Assembly: GCF_900460245.1 (NCBI RefSeq)
Contig: NZ_UHIP01000001.1
Span: 1,674,001 to 1,738,000, forward strand
DNA: 64,000 nt
Direction: 5' to 3'
Origin: Vibrio fluvialis
GTDB lineage: Bacteria > Pseudomonadota > Gammaproteobacteria > Enterobacterales > Vibrionaceae
Below are positions 26,440 to 38,236 of the stretch, in pieces. The number at the start of each line of letters is the position of its first letter. Positions within the stretch are counted from its first letter, which is position 1. A program made the position numbers and the translations under genes. The notes beneath the pieces are model-generated. The model searched no databases, was not told the origin of the DNA, and saw only the letters and a list, made by a program, of their open reading frames with translations.

Positions 26440-27748
26440 AATCGTTAACCAGTTGGCTCACCGTATCGGCGACGTTTTGCGCACCATGACGAATCTCGTC
26501 AATCAGGGCCTGGGTCGATTGCAATTGCTGATTGCACTCAATCACTTTGCGCTGAATTTCCGTCATGGTTTGTTCAGAAACCTGAGTCAATTCGCTGTTA
26601 CGTTTAACGATGTTTCCAATTTCATCTGTCGCGTGAGAGGTATTCGCCGCCAGTTTACGCACTTCATCAGCCACGACCGCAAAACCACGCCCATATTCGC
26701 CGGCTCTCGCGGCTTCAATCGCCGCATTCAGCGCCAGCAGATTGGTTTGGTCGGCAATGGTTGAAATCGTAGTCACAATCTGTGCGATTTGCTGCGACTG
26801 CGCGGTCAGTTTCTCCATCAGAGACGACGCCTGATCCACCGAGCTGTCTATCTGATTTGCCACATCAGCTGCGAGATCGAGTGTTTTTGCTCCATCGTTC
26901 GCGATATCCAGCGTGTCCAACGAGGTACGCTGCGCCACCTTGGACGCTTGTTGAATCGCCTGCAAATGGTGAATTCGCGCGGTAATCTCGCTGGCAAATT
27001 TCACGACGCGAACAACTTTGCCATTCTGATCTCGGATTGGATTATAAGTTGCTTCCAACCAGATAACGTCGCCATTACGATTGCGGCGTTCAAATAACCC
27101 CGACTTGAATTCACCGCGGGCCAATGACGGCCAAAAATCAGCATGGCTCCGTAAAAACTCCTCGCTGCAAAACATACGGTGATGTTGCCCCTGAATCTCG
27201 CGCAGCTTATAGCCCACGCAACGACAGAAATTGTCATTGGCGTTAATGATTTGCCCTTGTGGTGTGAACTCAATGTACGCCAGTGAGGTTTTCAGGGCTT
27301 CAAAAATGGCGGCTTGACTATCGAGCTGTAGCTTCTCTTCCGTGACATCACTGGCCACTTTCACAACTTTGGATACTTTACCCAGCTCATCGACGACCGG
27401 AACGTATGTGGCTTCGATCCAAATGTCACGGCCATCTTTGCACACTCGACGAAACGTCCCATGTTGTGGTTTACCCTGTGCAAGATCGCGCCAAAAGTTC
27501 TGATATGAGGTGGATGACGTCAACTGTTTATCGCAAAACATGCGATGATGCTGGCCCTGCACTTCTTCGAGCGTATAACCCATCGCGCTGAGAAATTGTT
27601 CATTTGCGGTCAGAATTCGGCCATCACTGGAAAATTCAATGTACGGCACATTATGTTTGATGGCATTGAGTACCATGCTGGCAGAGCGCATAGCCTCGAG
27701 TTGAGCGTTATTGTCTTGTTCTTGTTTACGGCGGCTAAAAAGAAACAT
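26438..27748 (-). CDS. Soluble methyl-accepting chemotaxis protein with two PAS domains
   Basis: A 436-residue cytoplasmic chemoreceptor. No transmembrane segment or HAMP is seen. Two PAS/PAC units (about 20-140 and 145-262) are near duplicates: both carry [28 protein letters not shown], then a DxIWxEATYxPxxDxxGKVxxVVKxASxxT block. The signalling domain follows with the conserved hairpin tip [37 protein letters not shown]. It should bind CheA/CheW and respond to a cytoplasmic cue such as redox state via PAS cofactors; no haem- or FAD-specific residues can be asserted. Monocistronic. Confidence 0.9.
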   Translation of the reverse strand: MFLFSRRKQEQDNNAQLEAMRSASMVLNAIKHNVPYIEFSSDGRILTANEQFLSAMGYTLEEVQGQHHRMFCDKQLTSSTSYQNFWRDLAQGKPQHGTFRRVCKDGRDIWIEATYVPVVDELGKVSKVVKVASDVTEEKLQLDSQAAIFEALKTSLAYIEFTPQGQIINANDNFCRCVGYKLREIQGQHHRMFCSEEFLRSHADFWPSLARGEFKSGLFERRNRNGDVIWLEATYNPIRDQNGKVVRVVKFASEITARIHHLQAIQQASKVAQRTSLDTLDIANDGAKTLDLAADVANQIDSSVDQASSLMEKLTAQSQQIAQIVTTISTIADQTNLLALNAAIEAARAGEYGRGFAVVADEVRKLAANTSHATDEIGNIVKRNSELTQVSEQTMTEIQRKVIECNQQLQSTQALIDEIRHGAQNVADTVSQLVND

Positions 27749-27847
27749 ACTAGGACCTCATGGTATTACTGGCCGGCTCGATAAAATCGGAATGTTTGAG
27801 ATAATGCGCAGCATTCTTGGCGTGCCGCTTATTTTTCAACCTAGCGA

Positions 27848-27884
27848 AAAGGTGCCGTATCGTACAGCAAATCGGCACCTTTGC
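27848..27884 (-). terminator. Terminator after tpm
   Basis: Ten-bp stem AAAGGTGCCG/CGGCACCTTT with a 15-nt loop; TTTT follows on the leftward strand. Located between tpm and the chemoreceptor start. Confidence 0.65.
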
Positions 27885-27926
27885 AATCCCTGATTAGACC
27901 ATTTACTCCATTGGCAACAGAATGGA

Positions 27927-28574
27927 TCAGCTCTCAATCAACCACACTTCTTCTGCAAAGCGACTGAGCCCTTTTTGAGCGCGTTTGGGATGCTGTGCAT
28001 TCGCTTCGTCGCGCACCAAGCGGCGAACCGAAAATCCGTGAAACAGACGCTGGATCTCCGCTTCTCCAACACTAAATGGAGGACCACTTAACTCTTGCTG
28101 ATCGTAATCAAGTGTCACCAGAAGAATGCGGGCACCTGGGTTAAGCAACTGCTTCAAGCGCTCCACATAATCAGCCCGCATCTCTTCAGGCAATGCAATC
28201 AGTGCCGCACGATCGTACACAATATCGACGGTCTGCAGTGGCGCGGTAAAATAATCCCCGGTGTAAATTGACAGCTCATCAAACTGATACAGCTCATGCA
28301 AACTACTAATCTGCGTTACTGTTGGAGTATAGAAGTGTTCAGCAAAAAAGGCGCGCACGGCAATCGGACTGAGCTCAACTCCCTGAACATCATTGTGTTT
28401 CTCTGCTAACCAAACGAGATCTTCGCTTTTACCACACAGCGGCACAAATACTCTGTCTTCGCGTTTTGGCTGAGTTGCGTGCCAGTGGTCAATCAATAAT
28501 GTATTCACATCGGTCAGGTGGAAACCAATCTGGTTGGAGGCCCATTTGGCGTGCCAAAATTCTGGATCTTTCAT
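27927..28574 (-). CDS. tpm: Thiopurine S-methyltransferase
   Basis: A 215-residue SAM-dependent methyltransferase of the TPMT family (in bacteria linked to methylation of thiopurines and of selenium or tellurium compounds). Motifs: N-terminal [26 protein letters not shown], the SAM-binding [36 protein letters not shown] around residues 42-78, and [23 protein letters not shown]. Length is as expected. It has its own terminator and promoter. Confidence 0.93.
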   Translation of the reverse strand: MKDPEFWHAKWASNQIGFHLTDVNTLLIDHWHATQPKREDRVFVPLCGKSEDLVWLAEKHNDVQGVELSPIAVRAFFAEHFYTPTVTQISSLHELYQFDELSIYTGDYFTAPLQTVDIVYDRAALIALPEEMRADYVERLKQLLNPGARILLVTLDYDQQELSGPPFSVGEAEIQRLFHGFSVRRLVRDEANAQHPKRAQKGLSRFAEEVWLIES

Positions 28575-28896
28575 TGTTCATCTCTGAAGTCATGTGAGCG
28601 CGCTAGGGTACCGAATTCTGCTTAAAATCGGTAGCCAGTTTTTATCACTCGGTCAGAGTTTTGTGAAATACACACTTGGTTACACTCGCAAAAGGAACTG
28701 TTTATCCTGCTAACAGTCTGAATAGTCGAGCATTGTAATGTGATGGAATACACACTCTGCACATTTGATGTTGGGATGCGATTGAGTTTTACGATTTCAA
28801 CCCAACCTCTTTATTGAAGAGATTTCTTTGTTTGCACTCTGTTATGGGCCTTCTGATTGCCACTTTTGACCTAACAACGCAAGCTAAGGAGAGTGA
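28575..28896. other. Divergent intergenic region between tpm and relV
   Basis: About 320 nt. AT-rich promoter region for both genes; contains a small CTCTT-N5-AAGAG hairpin near 28808-28822. I see no recognisable operator, RNA or ORF. Confidence 0.4.
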
Positions 28897-29673
28897 ATGA
28901 GCCTATTCCTACGAACAACGGCACTGATGCTTCTGGTTCTGAGCCGAGCGCCTGCTTTTGCGGCTGCTCTGCCATTAGACACGTCACCAAGAGAAGATCG
29001 GGGCGAGTCACAAAATCAAGTCAGTTCAAAGCTTTTCAAACACAGCCTCAGCGGCCTTTACGGCATTCAAACCACGCAAAATAGCGTTCTCCAGCCTTAT
29101 CAGGATTTTGATGTACTCTACAGTAAAGCCCACCAAGCGCAGTGCGAACTGGAAACACTGTGTAAAAGTACGGCCCTGCTAACGTCCACCCAAGCCTACT
29201 TTGCCGGCGTTAAATCACAGCATCGCGCGGCAGAAAAAATTGAACTGGAGCTTAACGGTCAGCCAGAGCGCATTACCGACCTGGCCCGCGCGACCATCAT
29301 TGCCAACGACGTCCCGAGTCTGGTTGATGCGTATGAGGCGCTGAGCCGCGAAGCGACCGTTCTTAAGGTGAAAAACCGCTTCAAATCTCCCGCAGACTCA
29401 GGCTATCGTGATCTGAACGTACTGGTCCAACTGCCTAAAACAGGCATCATCGCAGAAGTGCAGTTTCACCTTAAAGCGATTGCCGATGTGAAAAGCGGCC
29501 CGGAACATGATCTTTATGAGCAGATTCAGAAGATTGAGCGCAACGCAGGACGCGAACAGCGAGCACTCAATGATTGGGAAGTCGCGAAGATTAAGCAGAT
29601 TCGTCGCGAGTCGCAAAACCTTTACCAGCAGGCTTGGCAGCCTTACATCACCACACACATCCAGGCAGCATAA
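28897..29673 (+). CDS. relV: RelV-type small alarmone synthetase
   Basis: A 258-residue protein with a single RelA/SpoT synthetase domain and no hydrolase, TGS or ACT domain. Motifs: FAGVKSQHRAAEKI with Lys106, RITDLARATIIAND (RxxDxxR) near 125-138, the G-loop region SGYRDLNVLVQLP (168-180) and IIAEVQFHL with Glu187. Lys106 and Glu187 correspond, one residue offset, to the pair I recall as essential in V. cholerae RelV. It should make pppGpp/ppGpp independently of RelA and SpoT. Odd point: residues 1-23 (LFLRTTALMLLVLSRAPAFA) look like a signal peptide. Same genomic place as V. cholerae relV, convergent with ihfA. Confidence 0.85.
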   Translation: MSLFLRTTALMLLVLSRAPAFAAALPLDTSPREDRGESQNQVSSKLFKHSLSGLYGIQTTQNSVLQPYQDFDVLYSKAHQAQCELETLCKSTALLTSTQAYFAGVKSQHRAAEKIELELNGQPERITDLARATIIANDVPSLVDAYEALSREATVLKVKNRFKSPADSGYRDLNVLVQLPKTGIIAEVQFHLKAIADVKSGPEHDLYEQIQKIERNAGREQRALNDWEVAKIKQIRRESQNLYQQAWQPYITTHIQAA

Positions 29674-29686
29674 GCCAAATATGAAA

Positions 29687-29708
29687 AGACCACGCGAAAG
29701 CGTGGTCT
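29687..29708. terminator. Hairpin terminator between relV and ihfA
   Basis: Nine-bp perfect stem AGACCACGC/GCGTGGTCT with GAAA loop; usable from both sides. Confidence 0.75.
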
Positions 29709-29722
29709 AATGCTCGGTCTTT

Positions 29723-30016
29723 TTACGACTTTTTAATGTTCTCGACTCGGGCTTTTAGTTTTTGCCCTGGGCGGAACGTTACGACACGTCGAGCGGTGAT
29801 AGGAATATCTTCACCCGTTTTTGGATTTCGACCCGGACGCTCGTTTTTGTCTCGCAGATCAAAATTACCAAAACCGGAGAGTTTTACCTGTTCGCCACCT
29901 TCGAGTGCTTTACGAATTTCTTCAAAAAACACTTCAACCGTTTCCTTGGCATCCCGTTTACTAAACCCTAGTTTTTCAAACAGGTTCTCAGCCAAATCGG
30001 CCTTTGTGAGCGCCAT
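29723..30016 (-). CDS. ihfA: Integration host factor subunit alpha
   Basis: A 97-residue DNA-bending protein of the HU/IHF family, partner of IhfB. Starts [25 protein letters not shown]; the conserved [43 protein letters not shown] arm includes the proline that intercalates DNA (RPGRNPKTG near residues 60-68) and [18 protein letters not shown] the C-terminal part. In E. coli it is the last gene of the pheST operon; here it is 445 nt from pheT and separated by a terminator, so it must have its own promoter. Confidence 0.97.
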   Translation of the reverse strand: MALTKADLAENLFEKLGFSKRDAKETVEVFFEEIRKALEGGEQVKLSGFGNFDLRDKNERPGRNPKTGEDIPITARRVVTFRPGQKLKARVENIKKS

Positions 30017-30461
30017 AAAACTTCCCTCAAAGCTATGTTAAACCTTGCTGCGCAGTGACAGCACCAAAGCAATTTTTGCTTAGCCAATCAACGACATATC
30101 GGCTTTACCTGAAAAGTGTATGCCAAGCTTATGATTTTCGCCAACTTTTTTATTGAGACTAAACAAAGTCTAACGGTAAAAAGAGGCGCATATCCCGCGC
30201 TTAGAAGCAAAATTTGTCTTCATATTAAAAGAAAAACTACTGACATTTTAGTTACTTATACCACTTTCTTTAAAATACTCAGAGGTTCTCTCTAATTACA
30301 GCGTAGGAAAAATTTTTCGTTACGCCAAAAAAATTTTTTAAATTTATCTGTAAATCAGGCGGTTGCTCAGGATACATGCCAAACTTGTCACTTCATAGCA
30401 AAATTGCAGGCGTAAAAAAAGCAGGCTCTCAAGCCTGCTTTTTCACACTCAATGACAACAA
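30017..30461. other. Long AT-rich intergenic region between pheT and ihfA
   Basis: 445 nt. The right end carries the pheT terminator. The middle holds a long imperfect palindrome (30301-30325: GCGTAGGAAAAA then TTTTTCGTTACGC) and several A/T tracts that suggest curved DNA. The leftward ihfA promoter must lie here. No ORF or known RNA was recognised. Confidence 0.5.
30412..30443 (-). terminator. Terminator after pheT
   Basis: Stem AAAAAGCAGGCT/AGCCTGCTTTTT with CTCA loop and a T7 tract on the leftward strand. Confidence 0.85.
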
Positions 30462-32849
30462 TCAGTCGCGCAGTGTTGCGCCAAATTTCGCTGATACGTG
30501 AGCAACAATCGCTTCAACCGCACCGGCGATATCGGCATCTTCCAGCGTGCGTTCTGCGGATTGCAGAGTCAGGGCAATTGCCAGGCTCTTCTTACCATCT
30601 TCAACGCCTTTACCAACGTAAACGTCGAACAGTTTAGCGTCTTTCAGGAACTCGCCGCCCTGCTCCAGACACGCGTTAACGATGTCACCAGACGCCACTG
30701 CGTCGTCCACTACAACCGCGATATCACGACGGTTTGAAGGGAACTTAGACAGCGCGACCGCTTCAGGAATCACTTTGGTATTGATTGCCGACCATTCGAT
30801 TTCAAACACGATAGTACGACCGTTCAGACCAAATTTACGTTCAAGCTCAGGGTGAACCGTACCGATCACACCAATCTCTTTGCCGTCCAGAACAATCGCT
30901 GCTGACTGGCCAGGGTGTAGCGCTGGATGTTTCGCCGCCGCGAAGCTGTACGCTTTGCCGTTGGCCGTCAGTTCCAGAATCGCTTCGACATCACCTTTCA
31001 GGTCGAAGAAATCCACCGTTGCTGTTTCCAGGTTCCAGTGCTCTTCACCGCGAGTACCAGAAATCACACCCGCCAGGATTGGCTCTTGACGCATGCCGTT
31101 TTCAGCCGCTTGATCCGGAATGAAACGCAGACCTTGTTCGAACAGACGAACTCGTGGTTGCTGACGTTTTTGGTTATGAACCACCGTGTTCAGCAGACCT
31201 TGAATCAGGCTCAAACGCATAGCAGACATATCTGCAGAGATTGGGTTTGGCAGAATCAAAGGCTCAACATCTGGCACGATCAGTTTTTGCTGCTCTGGTT
31301 CAACGAAGCTGTATGTAATCGCTTCGTGGTAACCACGGTCAACCAGCAGATCACGAACGCGTTTCAGAGGCAGGTTCGCTTCTTTGTGCAGGTTCATGTT
31401 CAGCGCAGCCGCTGGCGCCTGGTTTGGAATGTTGTCGTAACCGTAGATACGGCCCACTTCTTCCACCAGATCCTGCTCGATTGCGATGTCAAAACGCCAG
31501 GTTGGCGCTGTCGCTGTCCAGCCTTCCGCAGTGGTTTCAACGGTCATACCCAGACGTTGCAGGATTTCAACCACGTCCGCATCCGCGATGTGGTGACCCA
31601 GCAGGTTGTCCAGTTTAGTGCGACGCAAAGCCACGGTGTTCGGTTTTGGCAGATCGGCATCAGATTCAGCCGCAACCACTGGCGCAACTTCACCACCACA
31701 GATGTCGATCAGAAGCTGAGTTGCACGTTCCATCGCAGCAAATTGCAGTGCGTAGTCCACACCACGTTCAAAACGCATTGAAGAATCGGTGTGCAGACCG
31801 TAGCTGCGTGCGCGGCCACGGATATGATCCGGAGCGAAGAATGCACATTCTAGCAGCACATCTTTGGTTTCAGTGCTCACGCCCGAGTGCTCGCCACCAA
31901 AGATACCCGCAATCGCCAGCGCTTTGTTGTGGTCTGCAATGATCAGTGTGTCGGCGTTCAGTTCTGCTTCGCTGCCATCCAACAGGGTCAATTTCTCGCC
32001 CTGCTCTGCCAGGCGCACCACAATACCACCGTCGATCTTCGCCAGATCAAACGCGTGCATTGGTTGGCCTTGTTCCAGCATCACATAGTTCGTGATGTCG
32101 ACAACCGGGTCGATAGAACGAATACCACAGCGACGCAGCTTCTCTTGCATCCAAAGTGGAGTTTGTGCCTGAACGTTCACGTTCTTAACAATACGACCCA
32201 AGTAGCGAGGACACGCCGCTGGCGCTTTGACTTCAATAGAAAGGGTGGCATCGATTGCCGGTGCAACTGGTGCAACCGAAGGCTCAGCCACATCGGCACG
32301 GTTAAGTACGCCCACTTCACGAGCCATACCACGCAGGCTGAAACAGTCCGCGCGGTTTGACGTCAGGTCTACATCAATAGTGACGTCATCCAGAGCCAGG
32401 AATTCACGGAAATCCGTACCGATAACGGCATCTTCCGCCAGCTCCATGATGCCGCTTGATTCAACATCAATACCCAGTTCAGAGAATGAACACAGCATGC
32501 CGTGAGAAGGCTGGCCACGTAGCTTCGCTTTCTTGATTTTGAAATCGCCTGGCAAAACAGCGCCAACCGTCGCAACCGCGACTTTCAGGCCCTGACGGCA
32601 GTTTGGCGCGCCACACACGATGTCGAGCAGTTCTTCTTCGCCCACATCCACTTTTGTCACACGCAGTTTGTCTGCATCTGGGTGCTGACCACATTCCACA
32701 ACGTGACCAACTTTAACGCCAGTAAAAGTACCCGCTACAGGAAGGACATCGTCAACTTCCAGGCCGGCCATAGTAATTTGGTGAGTAAGCTCGCCAGTGG
32801 TAACCGCTGGGTTAACCCACTCACGAAGCCAAGATTCGCTGAATTTCAT
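30462..32849 (-). CDS. pheT: Phenylalanyl-tRNA synthetase beta subunit
   Basis: A 795-residue subunit of the tetrameric PheRS. Domains in order: N-terminal B1 and tRNA-binding EMAP-like domain ([24 protein letters not shown] near 45-70), B3/B4 editing module ([20 protein letters not shown]), B5 with DNA-binding-like fold ([17 protein letters not shown]), catalytic-like core ([19 protein letters not shown]) and C-terminal anticodon-binding FDX-ACB domain ([14 protein letters not shown]...). Length matches E. coli PheT (795). It follows pheS by 18 nt and is translated with it. Confidence 0.97.
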   Translation of the reverse strand: MKFSESWLREWVNPAVTTGELTHQITMAGLEVDDVLPVAGTFTGVKVGHVVECGQHPDADKLRVTKVDVGEEELLDIVCGAPNCRQGLKVAVATVGAVLPGDFKIKKAKLRGQPSHGMLCSFSELGIDVESSGIMELAEDAVIGTDFREFLALDDVTIDVDLTSNRADCFSLRGMAREVGVLNRADVAEPSVAPVAPAIDATLSIEVKAPAACPRYLGRIVKNVNVQAQTPLWMQEKLRRCGIRSIDPVVDITNYVMLEQGQPMHAFDLAKIDGGIVVRLAEQGEKLTLLDGSEAELNADTLIIADHNKALAIAGIFGGEHSGVSTETKDVLLECAFFAPDHIRGRARSYGLHTDSSMRFERGVDYALQFAAMERATQLLIDICGGEVAPVVAAESDADLPKPNTVALRRTKLDNLLGHHIADADVVEILQRLGMTVETTAEGWTATAPTWRFDIAIEQDLVEEVGRIYGYDNIPNQAPAAALNMNLHKEANLPLKRVRDLLVDRGYHEAITYSFVEPEQQKLIVPDVEPLILPNPISADMSAMRLSLIQGLLNTVVHNQKRQQPRVRLFEQGLRFIPDQAAENGMRQEPILAGVISGTRGEEHWNLETATVDFFDLKGDVEAILELTANGKAYSFAAAKHPALHPGQSAAIVLDGKEIGVIGTVHPELERKFGLNGRTIVFEIEWSAINTKVIPEAVALSKFPSNRRDIAVVVDDAVASGDIVNACLEQGGEFLKDAKLFDVYVGKGVEDGKKSLAIALTLQSAERTLEDADIAGAVEAIVAHVSAKFGATLRD

Positions 32850-32867
32850 TGTGATTAAACCTCTGGA

Positions 32868-34201
<1,334 letters not shown>

Positions 34202-34684
34202 ATGCAACCCCACATCCTGCCCATCAGCGCGGAATATGACCAAACCATCTGCGATATCATTAAAAAAGTGGGCGCCGAATTTGGCGCAATTGGTGACGGC
34301 TTTGGCCCGTCGGACGCTGAAGTACTGGCGATGAGCGAGCATTACCTACCACAAGATCGCAGTGGTTATTGGCTGGCGACATTGAATGGCAAAGTCGTCG
34401 GTGGCGGTGGCATCGCACCATTCAATGGCAGCGATTCAGTGTGTGAGCTGAAGAAGCTGTTCCTGCTGCCTGAAAGTCGCGGACACGGCCTCGGTAAAGC
34501 GCTGGCGCAACAGTGTCTCGTCTTTGCCAAGCAACAAGGTTTTGCTCAGTGTTACCTCGATACGCTGTCCAACATGAGCACTGCGGTGCGCTTGTATGAA
34601 AACCTGGGCTTTGAACATTTACCTGCGCCCATGCCGGGTACCGAGCACAACGGCTGTGATGTGTGGATGCTCAAACAGCTCTGA
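34202..34684 (+). CDS. GNAT family N-acetyltransferase
   Basis: A 160-residue acetyltransferase. Acetyl-CoA loop is LPESRGHGLGKALAQQCL near residues 91-107; AQCYLDTLSNMSTAVRLYENLGFEHLPAPM is the beta6/beta7 part, with the usual AxxLYExxGF form. The GFGPSDAEVLAMSEHY stretch near 37-52 is common in a subgroup acting on small amines or amino acids; substrate is unknown. Start at 34202 has a GAGG site; an earlier in-frame ATG exists. The LysR gene starts 7 nt after its stop, so the two form a unit. Confidence 0.82.
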   Translation: MQPHILPISAEYDQTICDIIKKVGAEFGAIGDGFGPSDAEVLAMSEHYLPQDRSGYWLATLNGKVVGGGGIAPFNGSDSVCELKKLFLLPESRGHGLGKALAQQCLVFAKQQGFAQCYLDTLSNMSTAVRLYENLGFEHLPAPMPGTEHNGCDVWMLKQL

Positions 34685-34691
34685 GGAATCG

Positions 34692-35627
34692 ATGAACAAT
34701 TACAAACTGCTGCCTGCGCTCATGGCGCTGCTCGAAACCCGTAACCTGACGGATGCCGCGCGCAGGCTGAACGTGACTCAGCCCGCAATGAGTAAAGCAC
34801 TGCGCCTGATACGCGAAGAGTTCCAGGATCCCATTTTGATCCGCGATGGTCAGCAGTTTACCCTGACACAACGTGGCGAGCAGTTGAAAGAACGTCTGCC
34901 AGCATTGTTGTTTCAACTTGACCAACTCTACCTACCTCCGCAGGTAAACATTCAGCACTGCGAACGGTCATTTCGTCTTGCTTTCAATAGCTTTGTCTCA
35001 ATGGATATTCTGCCTGCGCTCTGCTCAGAACTGTATGAGAAGGCACCTCAGGCAGGTATTCAGACCTCGTTGTGGCAGAACGCATCCCTGAGTGAATTGG
35101 GAGAAACCGACGTCGATCTGCTGGGCACACTGGCCGTGAACGTACCGGAAAACCTGTATGGAAAAAAACTCGCCAGTGATCACTACGTGATCTGCTGCTG
35201 TGAGCAAAACGATATCGCGATTAAGGGGGTTTCACTGGAGCATTACTTTGCGGCCAGGCACATTCTGGTCAGCGGATTACATGAAGAGAGCCGCCAGGTG
35301 GATAATCTGTTCCGCCAGCACAAAAAACAAAGGCGCGTTTTCGCCACCTTGCCGTCGCTGCGTCTGGCATTGGAAACGGTGATTGGTACGGAATGTCTGG
35401 TGACGGTACCGCTGCATATCGCGGCACAATACGCCAAACATTACCCGCTAGCGGTACTAAGCGCGCCATTTGAGCTCACAACCCATAATTACTACCTGCT
35501 GTGGCATGCCAAATTTCAGAATGACGATGAGCATCGCTGGTTTCGCGAACTCTGCTTTACTCATCTGCAACGGGATTTTCAGGCTAAGTTGGCGTTAGGT
35601 TCCGCGCTGATTTCCTCATCAAACTGA
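34692..35627 (+). CDS. LysR family transcriptional regulator
   Basis: A 311-residue regulator. The winged HTH is at residues about 3-62 ([59 protein letters not shown]), followed by the linker helix and a periplasmic-binding-like effector domain (about 90-300). Its ribosome site overlaps the end of the upstream GNAT gene. The last 49 nt overlap, on opposite strands, the 3' end of the hemerythrin-GGDEF gene. Target and co-inducer are unknown; the co-transcribed acetyltransferase is not a typical LysR partner but may be part of its regulon. Confidence 0.88.
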   Translation: MNNYKLLPALMALLETRNLTDAARRLNVTQPAMSKALRLIREEFQDPILIRDGQQFTLTQRGEQLKERLPALLFQLDQLYLPPQVNIQHCERSFRLAFNSFVSMDILPALCSELYEKAPQAGIQTSLWQNASLSELGETDVDLLGTLAVNVPENLYGKKLASDHYVICCCEQNDIAIKGVSLEHYFAARHILVSGLHEESRQVDNLFRQHKKQRRVFATLPSLRLALETVIGTECLVTVPLHIAAQYAKHYPLAVLSAPFELTTHNYYLLWHAKFQNDDEHRWFRELCFTHLQRDFQAKLALGSALISSSN

Positions 35628-36727
35628 GCGATACAAACGCGGTTTTTGCCTGCTTTTTTGGCGCGATAAACCGCAGTGTCGGCCAGTTTGATCAGCTCAT
35701 GGTGGTCATTCATAAAACCGTGAGATTCCGCGACCCCCACACTGATACTACCGCGCCAAGGTTCCATGCCTGTCGGGACTAACAGATTATTGACCTGCTG
35801 ACGGGTGAGCTCTGCAATGTGCAACCCACCTTCCAAATCTGTATTGGGACAAATCACCAGAAATTCGTCACCGCCGAGGCGGCACACCAAATCGTCGCTG
35901 CGAAACGCATGTTGTAGCGTATGCGCCAGTTCCACCAGCACTCTATCACCCGCATCATGCCCGCAACTGTCGTTAACTTGCTTGAAATAGTCTGCATCGA
36001 TCATGATACATACCAATGGTGCCCCTAACTGCATTGACTCTTTCCAATATGCTTCAAGCTGACACAAAGCTTTACGCCGGTTTGGCAAGGTAGTCAGGCT
36101 ATCGGTCATCGATAATGCTTCCAGCTTCTGATTGGCCTTCATTAACTGTTGGGTACGTTCATGGACTTTCTCTTCCAGCGACTGATTAAGCTTGACCAGT
36201 TCACGGTTACGCTCAGAGACTTGTTCAAACAAACCATTCAGCGCATTCAGTAATGGTTCTGTAGCACTGTCGCGTTCGCGCTCCTCGCGCTCATAGGCCT
36301 GCTGAGGAGACAGACCGTTTTCAATCGCTTTGACCTGACGGGCCATATTCTGATCAATGCCGAGAATATGGTATGCAAGCCAATGGATCAGGAATTCCAG
36401 TAATTGTACTGCCGGCCTGTCATCAGTATCACTGAGAAAAGCTTGCATGCTGAAAATTTCCGCCATGAATGTACGATGGACTTTGATGTGTTCGCTCAAG
36501 TGCGCTTCTGCGATACCCGCATTACGCATCAGTTGCTCTTCTTCCTTGAAATGAAATTCCGCATAGCGTGACAATTCAAACAGCGCCAAGCGCACATCCT
36601 GCAATGACATGCTGTTTTCTGCCAGCAGCTCACCGTACTTGTTGATAAACCCCACCAAATACTGGTGCTGCTCATCAACATCGTCGATGCCCGTTTCAAA
36701 ATAGCGATCCCATAGGAACGATTTCAT
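35579..36727 (-). CDS. Bacteriohemerythrin-GGDEF diguanylate cyclase
   Basis: A 382-residue soluble protein. Residues 1 to about 130 are a bacteriohemerythrin with the di-iron ligand pattern [18 protein letters not shown] and HILGID. A helical linker rich in Glu and Gln (about 150-200) leads to a GGDEF domain with an intact active site ([11 protein letters not shown]) and an inhibitory I-site RSDD placed five residues before it. Expected activity: c-di-GMP synthesis controlled by O2 or the di-iron redox state, as I recall for the V. cholerae protein VC1216. Start 36727 ([21 protein letters not shown]) matches the hemerythrin fold; a longer frame to 36859 is less likely. Its end overlaps the LysR gene. 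Confidence 0.88.
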   Translation of the reverse strand: MKSFLWDRYFETGIDDVDEQHQYLVGFINKYGELLAENSMSLQDVRLALFELSRYAEFHFKEEEQLMRNAGIAEAHLSEHIKVHRTFMAEIFSMQAFLSDTDDRPAVQLLEFLIHWLAYHILGIDQNMARQVKAIENGLSPQQAYEREERERDSATEPLLNALNGLFEQVSERNRELVKLNQSLEEKVHERTQQLMKANQKLEALSMTDSLTTLPNRRKALCQLEAYWKESMQLGAPLVCIMIDADYFKQVNDSCGHDAGDRVLVELAHTLQHAFRSDDLVCRLGGDEFLVICPNTDLEGGLHIAELTRQQVNNLLVPTGMEPWRGSISVGVAESHGFMNDHHELIKLADTAVYRAKKAGKNRVCIAQFDEEISAEPNANLA

Positions 36728-37080
36728 ATCGAGAAAAGTCCACGCTGAATATTCTGATGTTATATGTGCATAAACCACACTAAATACATGGACTATGACA
36801 TACACAAGATCAATAGGTTGTGAACCAAAGCAGAGTTTATCAAGCTCAACTTGACCCATTGGCAGCCAGATATTGTGAGAATAGAAAGAAAATCAGCCAA
36901 TTTTTCCTGCAAAACATGAAGATACATCAGCATCACAATTAGAGATCTTTATTCCAAAAAAATACAGTAACTAGACCAAAGTATAAGGACAGGAATCGAG
37001 TACCCCATCGTTCAAACTGACGATTTTATAAACACTGCTAAACTGTCTTTATTATTCAGTGAGTAAGTAAGGATGCCATC
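36728..37080. other. Divergent intergenic region upstream of the hemerythrin-GGDEF gene
   Basis: About 350 nt, including an in-frame extension of the GGDEF gene that I consider untranslated. It is AT-rich and carries the promoters of the two divergent genes. No clear operator, RNA or further ORF was seen. Confidence 0.4.
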
Positions 37081-38145
37081 ATGACCCGCTTATTGTGTTG
37101 CCTGTTGTGGCTTTTCAGTTTTAACGCCGCTTCATATGAGGCAGAAAAAGTCATGAGTGGTTTACTCGTTCCCTGGGGAATGGCATTTGTTTCTGCCACT
37201 CAACTGCTCGTCACGGAGCGCAACGGCGACATCGTGCTGGTCGACTTGGGCACACAGTCTAAAAAGTCCGTATTGAAAGTCGATTCTGTTTCGGCAAACG
37301 GGCAAGGCGGTCTGCTCGATATCGCGCTCTCCCCTATCGACCCTACCGTATTTTACTTTACCTACAGTAAGAGAAATGGCGCAGAAACAGATACCACGCT
37401 TGCCATGGCTCACTGGGATGGAAAAGTCATCACCAAATGGCAAGATCTGCTGGTCACCGTGTCGAACTCCAACACCACCCGTCACTTTGGCAGCCGAATA
37501 ACATTTGATGCGACGCATCTTTATTTCACTGTCGGCGATCGCGGAATACGACCAAACGGGCAGAATCTCCAAACCCACGCCGGCAGCGTGTTGCGTTTAA
37601 ATCTCGACGGCACGACTCCAGACGATAACCCGTTTGCGGGAAGAGCCAACGCACAGGCGCAAATCTGGAGTTTTGGCCACCGCAACCCACAAGGGTTGTT
37701 CTACGACACGCCAACCAAAACATTGTGGGAAATCGAACATGGCCCGCGAGGCGGAGATGAAATTAACCTGATTCGAAAAGGGGCCAACTACGGCTGGCCA
37801 AATACATCTTATGGCAAGGAGTATTGGGGGCCTGTGTCCGTTGGCGATAGTGAAGAGGCGGATGGGATAGAATCGCCAAGGAAAGTCTACATTCCCTCAA
37901 TTGCACCAAGCGGGTTGTTGCTCTATCGAGGCAAGCGTTATCCCGAGCTCAACGGTAAGTTACTGACTGGTGCACTCAAACTCACGCACATTAATGTGAT
38001 TACCTTAGATGAGAATCAGAGCGCCAGTGATGAAACCCGCTTACTGGAGTCCTTGGGAGAACGCATTCGCGATATTCGCCGTTCACCCGATGACTGGATC
38101 TACTTCTCCACCGACAGCGGCAATATTTATCGCCTAAAGCCGTAA
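37081..38145 (+). CDS. PQQ-dependent sugar dehydrogenase family protein (soluble Asd/YliI type)
   Basis: A 354-residue periplasmic protein. Signal peptide MTRLLCCLLWLFSFNAASYEA (about 18-20 residues), then a six-bladed propeller of the glucose/sorbosone dehydrogenase family: LLVPWGMAFVSATQLLVTERNGDIVLVD, GQGGLLDIALSPID, HFGSRITFD, FGHRNPQGLFYD, EIEHGPRGGDEINLIRKGANYGWP and SIAPSGLLLY with Ca2+ and PQQ-contacting residues. It probably oxidises aldose sugars using PQQ; Vibrio may need to take up PQQ from outside. Terminator downstream is shared with the tRNA cluster. Confidence 0.85.
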   Translation: MTRLLCCLLWLFSFNAASYEAEKVMSGLLVPWGMAFVSATQLLVTERNGDIVLVDLGTQSKKSVLKVDSVSANGQGGLLDIALSPIDPTVFYFTYSKRNGAETDTTLAMAHWDGKVITKWQDLLVTVSNSNTTRHFGSRITFDATHLYFTVGDRGIRPNGQNLQTHAGSVLRLNLDGTTPDDNPFAGRANAQAQIWSFGHRNPQGLFYDTPTKTLWEIEHGPRGGDEINLIRKGANYGWPNTSYGKEYWGPVSVGDSEEADGIESPRKVYIPSIAPSGLLLYRGKRYPELNGKLLTGALKLTHINVITLDENQSASDETRLLESLGERIRDIRRSPDDWIYFSTDSGNIYRLKP

Positions 38146-38204
38146 GGTTGCCGTGAGTAGAAAGCCCTATGACAAACGTCAGATGACAAATTTTTGGTAG
38201 CAAA

Positions 38205-38236
38205 AAGCCCGACCATTTCTGATCGGGCTTCTTTTA
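38205..38236. terminator. Bidirectional terminator, copy 1 of a repeated unit
   Basis: Stem AAGCCCGA/TCGGGCTT; T-rich on both sides. It ends the PQQ dehydrogenase gene (+) and backs up the tRNA operon terminator (-). Confidence 0.75.
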
